Shown here: piece after piece, positions 55,369-61,819 of the stretch
Layout of the letters: every line of letters begins with the position of its first letter
Position numbering within the stretch: position 1 is the stretch's first letter
Assembly (NCBI GenBank): GCA_024235415.1
Contig: JACKML010000001.1
Span: 310,001 to 374,000, forward strand
Origin: Chromatiaceae bacterium
GTDB taxonomy: Bacteria > Pseudomonadota > Gammaproteobacteria > Chromatiales > Chromatiaceae
DNA: 64,000 nucleotides
Reading direction: 5' to 3'
Position numbers and translations under genes: made by a program
The notes under the pieces: model-generated
Seen by the model: the letters and a program-made list of their open reading frames with translations, nothing else
The model's database searches: none
What the model was told of the DNA's origin: nothing

Positions 55369-55397
55369 AGTCTACGGAAAATCGCGATGGATTGCAA
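55369..55397 (-). promoter_or_regulatory. Sigma-70 promoter of the rpsF operon
   Basis: On the minus strand TTGCAA (55392-55397), a spacer of exactly 17 bp, and TAGACT (55369-55374), followed by a GC-rich CCCGCGCC discriminator as expected for a growth-rate-controlled ribosomal promoter. Leader about 80 nt. Confidence 0.75.
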
Positions 55398-55448
55398 ACG
55401 TTTACGCGGCGACCGGCGCGTCAGAACGGCACCGGCGACCGCCGCCGC

Positions 55449-56198
55449 TCAACGTGCCTGACGGCGCTGGCGAACGGACTCGTACAGGCAGACCCCGGTG
55501 GCCACCGAGACATTGAGGCTCTCGACCTGGCCCGCCATCGGCAGGCACACCAACTGATCGCAGGTCTCGCGCGTCAGGCGCCGCATCCCCTCGCCCTCGG
55601 CACCCATGACCAGCGCCAGCGGACCGGTCAGGTCGGCCTGGTACAGGTCCAGCGGGGCATCACCGGCAGTACCGACCACGAACACGCGATGGCTGTCCTG
55701 CAGGTAACGCAGCGTACGCACCAGATTGGTGACCTGAACAAAGGGGATGGTCTCGGCGGCACCGCTGGCGACCTTGCACACCACGGGCGTCAGGCCCCCG
55801 GCGCGATCACGCGGCGCAATCACCGCGTGTACGCCGGCACCGTCGGCGCTGCGCAGGCAGGCCCCGAGGTTATGCGGGTCGGTGACCCCGTCGAGCACCA
55901 ACAGCAACGGTGGCACGTCGAGCGCCCCGAGCAGTGCGTCCAGCGCAGCCTCGCCCAGGCTGGTCGGCAGTTCGCCCTGCGCCACCACGCCCTGGTGATT
56001 GGCGCCCGCGGTCATGCGATCGAGTGTCACCTTGTCGCTCGCCTGCGGGCGCAGTCCTGCCGCGCGGGCCTCGTCCAGCAGCTCACGCAGGCGCCGGTCC
56101 CTGCGCGCAGCATCAAACCACAGGGTATCGACGCGCTGCGCGCCGTGCTTCAAGGCCGTGCGTACCGCGTGGATGCCAACGATCAGCTGCCCGGACAT
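55449..56198 (-). CDS. rlmB: 23S rRNA (guanosine-2'-O-)-methyltransferase RlmB
   Basis: 249 aa SPOUT methyltransferase modifying G2251. Substrate-binding N domain (IVGIHAVRTALKHGAQRVDTLWFD), linker, then knot motifs: LLVLDGVTDPHNLGACLRSADGAGVHAVI, LALVMGAEGEGMRRLTRETCD, VCLPMAGQVESLNVSVATGVCLYE. It starts 3 bp after rnr, the usual rnr-rlmB pair. Confidence 0.96.
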   Translation of the reverse strand: MSGQLIVGIHAVRTALKHGAQRVDTLWFDAARRDRRLRELLDEARAAGLRPQASDKVTLDRMTAGANHQGVVAQGELPTSLGEAALDALLGALDVPPLLLVLDGVTDPHNLGACLRSADGAGVHAVIAPRDRAGGLTPVVCKVASGAAETIPFVQVTNLVRTLRYLQDSHRVFVVGTAGDAPLDLYQADLTGPLALVMGAEGEGMRRLTRETCDQLVCLPMAGQVESLNVSVATGVCLYESVRQRRQAR

Positions 56199-56201
56199 CG
56201 A

Positions 56202-58541
56202 TCAGCCCTTGTTACGACGACGCTTCCGGCGTCCGCCACCGCCATCGGTGCGTGCGGAGGGCCCGGCTTCGGCCTTGCCGCCCTTGCCCGACGCCTTGCG
56301 CGGCCGGCGGTCACCCTTCCCCGCCCCGCCTCTGCCCTTGCCGGGACCTTCGATCTTTTCCGCCAGGATGAAGTCGATCTTGCGGTCGTCGATGCTGACC
56401 GCGGCGACCTTGACCCGCAGGGTGTCGCCGAGGCGATACACGCGGCCGGTCCGCTCACCGGTCAGACGATGGCCGATCGGATCGAAGTGGAAATAGTCGT
56501 AGTCCAGCGCGGTGATATGCACCAGCCCGGAGACATAGATACCGTCGAGCTCGACGAAGATTCCGAAGCTGTTGACCCCGGAGATGACCCCGTCGAAGGA
56601 TTCGCCGACCTTGTCGAGCATGTACTCGCACTTGAGGGTATCAGCGGCATCACGGGTCGCATCGTCGGCACGTCGCTCGGTCGCGGAACAGTGCTCGCCC
56701 ATCGCCGTCAGGTGCTGGTGGGTGTAGTCGAACGCCTCCAGCGCCTCACCGCTCAGCAGGTGCTTGATCGCACGATGGACCATCAGGTCAGGATAGCGGC
56801 GGATCGGCGAAGTGAAATGGGCATACGCCGGGAACGCAAGACCGAAGTGGCCGACGTTGTTGTCCGAGTACACCGCCTGCATCATCGAACGCAGCAGGAC
56901 GACCTGGATGACGTGGAAATCCGGACGTACCTTGACGCGATCGAGCAGGTTCGCATAGTCCTTCGCGGTCGGGCTTTCGCCGCCTTCCAGACGCAGGCCC
57001 AGCTCGCCGAGGAACTCCGACAGGTCGGTGAGTTTTTGCGCGCTGGGCTTCTCATGGATACGGTAGAGCGCAGGCATCTTGTGGCGAAGCAGGTGGCGCG
57101 CCGCGGCGACGTTGGCCGCCAGCATGCACTCCTCGATGACCTTGTGCGCATCGTGACGCACCATCGGCTCGATCGCCGCCAGTTTGCCCTGATCATCGAA
57201 GCGGAAGCGCGTCTCTACGGTATCGAAATCGATGGCGCCACGCTCGGCGCGCGCCGTGTGCAGCAGCTGGTACAGGCCGTACAGGTCATGCAGGTGCGGC
57301 AGCACAGCGGCGTACTCGGCACACAACGCCGGGTCGCCATCGAGCAGCATCGCCCCGACCTTGTCGTAGGTCAGGCGAGCATGCGAATTCATCACGGCCT
57401 CGAAAAACCGTGAGCGGAACAGATTGCCTTCGGCGTCGAAATAAAGCTCGGCGGTCATGCACAGGCGATCGACGTGGGGATTGAGCGAACACAGCCCGTT
57501 GGACAGGATCTCGGGCAGCATCGGGATCACCCGATCGGGGAAGTACACCGAATTGCCACGTTTGTACGCCTCCTCGTCGAGCGCCGTGCCCGGGGTCACG
57601 TAGGACGATACATCGGCGATCGCCACCAGCAGGCGCCAGCCCTTCTTGGTGCGTTCGCAAAATACCGCATCGTCGAAGTCACGCGCGTCGGCGCCGTCGA
57701 TCGTGACCAGTGGGGTCGCACGCAGATCGACCCGTCCCGACTTTGCCGCCTCCGGTACCTCGGGTCTGAGCGCCGCGATCTCCTGCTCCACCTCCGCCGG
57801 CCATTGCAGCGGGATGTCGTTGGCGCGAATCGCCACATCGGTCGCCATGCCGGGTGCGAGGTGGTCCCCGAGGATCTCGACCACCTCACCGAGCGCCTGG
57901 CGCCACTGCTGCGGATGATCGGTGATACGCACCACCACCATCTGGCCGTGTTTGGCCCCCATCAGCCGATCCGGCGTGACCAGCACCTGCTGCGGGATGC
58001 GTTTGTTGTCCGGCAACAGGAATGCCACCCCGGCATCTATCTGCAGGCGGCCGACGATGTTTTCGAAGGCACGCTCCAGTACCTCGACCACAGCGGCCTC
58101 ACGGCGGCCGCGCCGGTCGATGCCGGCCACACGGGCGACAATGCGGTCGCCGTGCCACAGCACACGCATCTCGCGAGGGCTCAGGAACAGGTCGTCACCG
58201 CCCTCGTCCGGGTGCATGAAACCAAACCCGTCGGCATGCCCGATCACGCGCCCGTGGATCAGATCCTCGTGGTTGACCACGCAGTAGCCACCACGGCGGT
58301 TGCACACCACCTGGCCGTCGCGCGACATCGCATTCACGCGACGCGACAATGCATCGAGTTGTTGCGGGTCGGACAGCTCGAGCGCCGCCGCCAGATCGTC
58401 GAAGCGCAGCGGCGCGCCGTGCTCCTCCATCAGGCCGAGAATGAACTCCCGGCTGGGGATCGGGTTTTCGTATTTTTTCGCCTCGCGGGCCTGGTAGGGG
58501 TCACGGGCGCGGTCGGCGCTACGTGGTTTGCGTTTTGACAC
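56202..58541 (-). CDS. rnr: Ribonuclease R
   Basis: About 779 aa 3'-5' exoribonuclease that degrades structured RNA. N-terminal helix-turn-helix and cold-shock domains (PIPSREFILGLMEEHGAPLRFDDLA; GRVIGHADGFGFMHPDEGGDDLFL). The RNB domain has the metal-binding aspartates in TIDGADARDFDDAVF. S1 domain GVISGVNSFGIFVELDGIYVSGLVHI, and a Lys/Arg/Gly-rich C-terminal tail. GTG at 58541 (SKRKPRSADRARDPYQAREAKKYENPIPSRE) fits the family; the open frame upstream to 58649 does not. Divergent from tRNA-Leu. Confidence 0.95.
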   Translation of the reverse strand: MSKRKPRSADRARDPYQAREAKKYENPIPSREFILGLMEEHGAPLRFDDLAAALELSDPQQLDALSRRVNAMSRDGQVVCNRRGGYCVVNHEDLIHGRVIGHADGFGFMHPDEGGDDLFLSPREMRVLWHGDRIVARVAGIDRRGRREAAVVEVLERAFENIVGRLQIDAGVAFLLPDNKRIPQQVLVTPDRLMGAKHGQMVVVRITDHPQQWRQALGEVVEILGDHLAPGMATDVAIRANDIPLQWPAEVEQEIAALRPEVPEAAKSGRVDLRATPLVTIDGADARDFDDAVFCERTKKGWRLLVAIADVSSYVTPGTALDEEAYKRGNSVYFPDRVIPMLPEILSNGLCSLNPHVDRLCMTAELYFDAEGNLFRSRFFEAVMNSHARLTYDKVGAMLLDGDPALCAEYAAVLPHLHDLYGLYQLLHTARAERGAIDFDTVETRFRFDDQGKLAAIEPMVRHDAHKVIEECMLAANVAAARHLLRHKMPALYRIHEKPSAQKLTDLSEFLGELGLRLEGGESPTAKDYANLLDRVKVRPDFHVIQVVLLRSMMQAVYSDNNVGHFGLAFPAYAHFTSPIRRYPDLMVHRAIKHLLSGEALEAFDYTHQHLTAMGEHCSATERRADDATRDAADTLKCEYMLDKVGESFDGVISGVNSFGIFVELDGIYVSGLVHITALDYDYFHFDPIGHRLTGERTGRVYRLGDTLRVKVAAVSIDDRKIDFILAEKIEGPGKGRGGAGKGDRRPRKASGKGGKAEAGPSARTDGGGGRRKRRRNKG

Positions 58542-58586
58542 TGAAATAGGGTGCTCTGATAGAAGGAAACTCGGGCCATTGTAGCG

Positions 58587-58615
58587 TTGACAGGCCCATG
58601 GTGTCGCTGTAGAGT
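58587..58615 (+). promoter_or_regulatory. Promoter of tRNA-Leu
   Basis: TTGACA (58587-58592), exactly 17 bp, TAGAGT (58610-58615), then a GC-rich discriminator CCGCGC. The -35 is perfect. It starts 64 bp before the tRNA. Confidence 0.8.
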
Positions 58616-58650
58616 CCGCGCTTCCGTTTTGGGGACCACCCCAGCACACG

Positions 58651-58737
58651 GCCGAAGTGGCGGAATTGGTAGACGCGCATGGTTCAGGTCCATGTCGGGG
58701 AAACCCGGTGGAGGTTCAAGTCCTCTCTTCGGCACCA
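58651..58737 (+). tRNA. tRNA-Leu (anticodon CAG)
   Basis: 87 nt class II tRNA. Acceptor arms GCCGAAG (58651-58657) and CTTCGGC (58727-58733) pair fully; discriminator A and an encoded CCA end the gene. The anticodon arm has the loop TTCAGGT, with CAG reading CUG. A long variable arm (TGTCGGGGAAACCCGGT) and GGTTCAAGTCC T loop are clear. Confidence 0.97.
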
Positions 58738-58742
58738 TATTG

Positions 58743-58775
58743 AAAAGCCCGGCTCAGCAATGAGCCGGGCTTTTT
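58743..58775 (+). terminator. Rho-independent terminator of tRNA-Leu
   Basis: AAAGCCCGGCTCA, GCAA loop, TGAGCCGGGCTTT: a perfect 13-bp stem followed by T residues. It starts 6 bp after the tRNA and also reads as a terminator on the minus strand. Confidence 0.9.
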
Positions 58776-58823
58776 CGTCTGCGCAGCGCCCCGGCCCGAC
58801 CGGCCCCAACAAAAGACGGGCAT

Positions 58824-58860
58824 AAAAAAACGGGCGACCGCGGGGAGAGCGGAGGCCCGT
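58824..58860 (-). terminator. Minus-strand terminator-like hairpin without an assigned gene
   Basis: On the minus strand ACGGGC (58855-58860) pairs with GCCCGT (58830-58835), with an inner CCGC/GCGG stem, and is followed by seven T. That is a good intrinsic terminator read leftward, yet no supported minus-strand gene leads into it. Confidence 0.55.
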
Positions 58861-59084
58861 CAAGCGCCATCTTTGCGCCAGAGGAGAGCGGTGTGCTATC
58901 TGCCGTTCCTGGCCGAAATGAGCACGTTCACGGGTTATGTGGCGGCACGTTGCCGCCCGGGTTTAGCGATTGGTTCTTTAGATTCCCAGGGGCCGGGCGC
59001 CGGCAGACTGAATATCGGCAACGGGTGGTCCACAATTGCCAGTGAGAACCAGATGGCTCGCACACCCGGGAGCGCCAAGGACCC

Positions 59085-59618
59085 ATGCCAGCAAGGCTCA
59101 GCGCACTGAAGGCCGACATCACCACACTGCGTGTCGACGCAGTGGTCAATGCTGCCAATACGGCGTTGCTCGGTGGTGGTGGCGTGGACGGTGCCATCCA
59201 CCGTGCCGCGGGACCGCAACTGCTGCAGGCCTGCCGGCAACTGGGCGGCTGCGCGACCGGTGACGCCAAGCTCACCCCCGGCTTCGCGCTACCGGCGGCA
59301 TACGTCATCCACACCGTCGGTCCGGTTTGGCACGGTGGCGACAAAGCCGAGCCGTTACTGCTGGCCTCGTGTTATCGCCGCTGTATGGAAGTGGCGATTG
59401 CGCATGGACTGGGCAGCGTCGCCTTCCCCGCGATCAGCACCGGTGTGTACGGCTTTCCGCCGGCGCTTGCGGCGCCGATTGCCGTCGAGACGGTGCGCGC
59501 CATGTCCGCCCTTCAGGACTGTGTCGAACTCATCGTGTTTTGCTGTTGGTCCGACCAGGACCTGTCCGTATACCAATCCATCCTGGAAAAGCCGCAGCCG
59601 CTGCACTCGCTGGCCTGA
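59085..59618 (+). CDS. Macrodomain O-acetyl-ADP-ribose deacetylase (YmdB type)
   Basis: 177 aa single macrodomain hydrolysing O-acetyl-ADP-ribose and probably ADP-ribosyl esters on proteins. DAVVNAANTALLGGGGVDGAIHRAAG holds the ligand Asn and the catalytic Asp region; CATGDAKLTPGFALPAAYVIHTVGP and FPAISTGVYGFP complete the pocket. ATG at 59085 with AAGGA upstream. No partner ADP-ribosyltransferase is beside it. Confidence 0.92.
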   Translation: MPARLSALKADITTLRVDAVVNAANTALLGGGGVDGAIHRAAGPQLLQACRQLGGCATGDAKLTPGFALPAAYVIHTVGPVWHGGDKAEPLLLASCYRRCMEVAIAHGLGSVAFPAISTGVYGFPPALAAPIAVETVRAMSALQDCVELIVFCCWSDQDLSVYQSILEKPQPLHSLA

Positions 59619-59635
59619 CGCCGCCGGCGCCCCGC

Positions 59636-59665
59636 TTGGGCTGAGCGATCGGGATTCGGTATCAT
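59636..59665 (+). promoter_or_regulatory. Candidate promoter of the EncFtn gene, flanked by paired GCGATCG sites
   Basis: TTGGGC (59636-59641), 18 bp, TATCAT (59660-59665). GCGATCG occurs at 59645-59651 and again at 59666-59672, 21 bp apart, two helical turns, around the -10. It is a fair sigma-70 match and a possible operator pair. Confidence 0.45.
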
Positions 59666-59704
59666 GCGATCGACGCTGAACTTCATTTTCCGAGGAGACA
59701 AGAG

Positions 59705-59992
59705 ATGTCGAACGAAGGCTACCACGAGCCGATTGCAGAACTCTCCGACGAGACCCGCGACATGCATCGCGCCATCGTTTCGCTGATGGAGGAACTCGAA
59801 GCTGTCGACTGGTACAACCAGCGCGTCGATGCCTGCAAGGATCCCGAATTGAAGGCGATACTGGCGCACAACCGTGACGAGGAAAAAGAGCACGCCGCGA
59901 TGGTCCTCGAATGGATCCGTCGCAAGGACCCTGTGTTCGACAAGGAACTCAAGGACTACCTGTTCACCGACAAGGCCATTGCGCACCACTGA
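59705..59992 (+). CDS. EncFtn-family ferritin-like protein (no adjacent encapsulin)
   Basis: 95 aa two-helix ferritin-like ferroxidase of the encapsulated-ferritin family. HRAIVSLMEELEAVDWYNQR (residues 21-40) and ILAHNRDEEKEHAAMVLEWI (52-71) match the Rhodospirillum rubrum EncFtn almost word for word. Iron ligands equivalent to E32, E62 and H65 there fall at E30, E60 and H63 here, with E29 and E32 for the entry site. Homologues carry a C-terminal peptide that docks them inside an encapsulin shell; this protein ends DKAIAHH with none visible, and no encapsulin gene adjoins it. RBS GAGGAG before the ATG. Iron storage or peroxide detoxification is likely. Confidence 0.93.
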   Translation: MSNEGYHEPIAELSDETRDMHRAIVSLMEELEAVDWYNQRVDACKDPELKAILAHNRDEEKEHAAMVLEWIRRKDPVFDKELKDYLFTDKAIAHH

Positions 59993-60052
59993 GTGCCTGC
60001 AGTGGCGTGACGTCGCGCACCCCGATTCACAGCGCGGGCAACCTGACGGTCG

Positions 60053-60544
60053 ATGTACTACTTCGCGTACGGATCGAATATGTCCTGCCGACGGCTGCAG
60101 CAGCGCGTCCCGTCGGCGCGCGTGGTCGCAACCGGCATCCTGCATGGCCATCGCCTGGCCTTTCACAAGTCCGGCCGTGACGGTTCTGCGAAGTGCGACG
60201 CCGCACAGAGCCGACAGGCCGAGGACTGCGTGTTCGGCGTTGTCTACCAGATCGACCCCTCGCACAAGTCGCGCCTGGATGCAGCGGAAGGTCTCGGCAA
60301 CGGTTATGAAGAAAAAACCATCACCGTTTACCGTGCAGGCGCCGCTGCATTGACCGCTTTCACCTATTGCGCGACTCACATCGACCCGTGCCTGAAACCC
60401 TTCGCCTGGTATCACGAACACGTCCTGCGCGGTGCAAATGAACACGGCCTGCCGGCCGCGTATGTCGCAGCAATTGTCGCGGTCAAGTCAATCGAAGACC
60501 CGGACCCGCAGCGACAGTCCCGCGAACTTGCCATCTACGCCTGA
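60053..60544 (+). CDS. Gamma-glutamylcyclotransferase-like protein
   Basis: 163 aa GGCT/AIG2 fold. MYYFAYGSNMSCRRLQQR contains the substrate-binding YGSN loop; the catalytic glutamate is in LDAAEGLGNGYEEKTITV. It may open or cyclise gamma-glutamyl peptides in glutathione turnover. It begins 61 bp after the EncFtn gene. ATG at 60053 overlaps nothing; the N terminus is exactly family-like. Confidence 0.9.
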   Translation: MYYFAYGSNMSCRRLQQRVPSARVVATGILHGHRLAFHKSGRDGSAKCDAAQSRQAEDCVFGVVYQIDPSHKSRLDAAEGLGNGYEEKTITVYRAGAAALTAFTYCATHIDPCLKPFAWYHEHVLRGANEHGLPAAYVAAIVAVKSIEDPDPQRQSRELAIYA

Positions 60545-60577
60545 CCGCGACCAAACAACCGTGCGGAGCACGCCTTC

Positions 60578-61045
60578 ATGAACAAGAGAACGCTCGGCAT
60601 TCTGGCCGCCCTCCTGGCCGCCCTGGTCGCCTACCTCAACGAACAGGGGCTGGTCCCGCTCGACCGCTCAACCCATGTAACGAACGGCGCACCGGCAGCG
60701 GATATCGCCCGAGGCAACCAGGCTATCGGCGATGCCTACCGCGCACAGCGCAGTGATGTGCAGGTGACGGGTGAAGGCATCGTCAAGCGCATGCTCAGCG
60801 ACGATCTCGACGGCAGTCGGCACCAACGATTCCTGCTGCAGCTCGACAACAGGCAGACCGTGCTGATCGCGCACAACATCGACCTGGCACCGCGCATCGA
60901 CAATCTGCAGAACGGCGACACCGTGGGATTCTTCGGCGAATACGAATGGAACAATCAGGGCGGCGTGGTGCACTGGACACACCACGATCCCGGCGCAAGG
61001 CACGTCGATGGCTGGCTGAAACACAAGGGACGGATTTACCAGTGA
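60578..61045 (+). CDS. DUF3465-domain exported protein
   Basis: 155 aa. An N-terminal hydrophobic signal or anchor (LGILAALLAALVAYL, residues 6-20) precedes a DUF3465 domain: VQVTGEGIVKRMLSDDLDGSRHQRFLLQL, TVLIAHNIDLAPRID, NGDTVGFFGEYEWNNQGGVVHWTHHDP. The HWTHHDP and DGWLKHKGRIYQ end are conserved in the family. Function unknown; the fold looks OB-like. Convergent with the DsbA-like gene. Confidence 0.85.
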   Translation: MNKRTLGILAALLAALVAYLNEQGLVPLDRSTHVTNGAPAADIARGNQAIGDAYRAQRSDVQVTGEGIVKRMLSDDLDGSRHQRFLLQLDNRQTVLIAHNIDLAPRIDNLQNGDTVGFFGEYEWNNQGGVVHWTHHDPGARHVDGWLKHKGRIYQ

Positions 61046-61079
61046 CCCGCTGCCGTGCGTCACCCGTATCGGCACACCG

Positions 61080-61772
61080 TCAACACCAGCTCGGCTCGCC
61101 TTCCATTTGAGGTTTCGACAACAGCTCGCGCACATTGGACTCAATGATGCGGTAACCGACATTGCCGTACAGCAGCTGCCGACCTTCGTTGAATACATAG
61201 GTCGGGCTGCCCTGGACGGCATAGCCCTTCGCCAGTTGCTCGTCGTGATACAGCGCCGAATAGGCCTGGCCACTGTCGATCCTGGCAGTCACGGCATCAC
61301 GTCCGACCAGGTCGCCATCGAGCAGGGCCAACAATACCTCAAGCTGCGAGATGTCCTGCGCCTGTTCGAAAAAAGCGGCACGCGTCTTGTCGATCAACTG
61401 CGCGAAACGACGATGCAGCTCGCCGCCAGCCTCGTCCGCCTGCCCGTCGCCGAGCACGCATAACTCCACCGCTTTCAGAAACACATGCGCCGTTATGCAG
61501 GTCACAGGACGACACTCCGTCCATGCCCGCGGGCTCAGTCGGGTATGCGGCCACTGCCCGCAGACCTCCTGCATGTGGCCACCGAACCCGGCGAAGCCAC
61601 CCTGCTCCTTCCAACCCTCGCCGATCCTCGCCCGGGTATCGGCGAACAGCGGGATGAAACGGTGCCTGACCCGGATATCGTCGCCGAAGTTCCGCATCAG
61701 CTCGTCCAGTCTGACCTGTCCACCGTAGGCCCATACACAAAGGATGTCCGAGAAATAATCGATAGAGATCAC
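61080..61772 (-). CDS. DsbA-family thioredoxin-like oxidoreductase with a single active-site cysteine
   Basis: 230 aa of the DSBA/HCCA isomerase superfamily, no signal peptide. DYFSDILCVWAYGGQVRLDEL carries C-V-W-A where a CxxC would stand, so only the first cysteine remains. The cis-proline loop QGSPTYVFNEGRQLLYG is intact. It may act as a glutathione-dependent isomerase or a monothiol oxidoreductase rather than a disulfide oxidase. Start ATG 61772. Next to gamma-glutamylcyclotransferase and DUF3465 genes on the other strand. Confidence 0.85.
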   Translation of the reverse strand: MISIDYFSDILCVWAYGGQVRLDELMRNFGDDIRVRHRFIPLFADTRARIGEGWKEQGGFAGFGGHMQEVCGQWPHTRLSPRAWTECRPVTCITAHVFLKAVELCVLGDGQADEAGGELHRRFAQLIDKTRAAFFEQAQDISQLEVLLALLDGDLVGRDAVTARIDSGQAYSALYHDEQLAKGYAVQGSPTYVFNEGRQLLYGNVGYRIIESNVRELLSKPQMEGEPSWC

Positions 61773-61819
61773 GCATCATCACCTGGTTATCAGGAAAAAC
61801 CGCAGCGCCGGTGCCATGG

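Larger units (their letters stand above)
58738..59084. other. Gene-poor stretch between tRNA-Leu and the macrodomain gene
   Basis: Apart from the tRNA terminator, it holds a second strong hairpin at 58830-58860 and GGAGAGCGG twice (in 58844-58852 and near 58883). Open frames here (for example 58873-59109) have no family-like sequence and overlap the real start of the next gene, so I do not call a protein. Confidence 0.6.

Noticed and set aside
55392..57413. Plus-strand open frame of 673 codons over rlmB and rnr
   Set aside because: Antisense to two unmistakable genes; low-quality His/Arg/Gln-rich translation.
58651..59084. tRNA-Leu as an integration site with a mobile element
   Set aside because: No integrase and no second copy of the tRNA 3' end is seen downstream.
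58873..59109. Possible small gene before the macrodomain gene
   Set aside because: Unrecognisable sequence, overlaps the real start, and no ribosome site.
59992..60073. Out-of-frame NLTVDVLLRV after the EncFtn stop, resembling an encapsulin cargo peptide
   Set aside because: It lies in another frame and its last part is dictated by the conserved MYYFAYGSN start of the next gene, so the likeness is probably chance.
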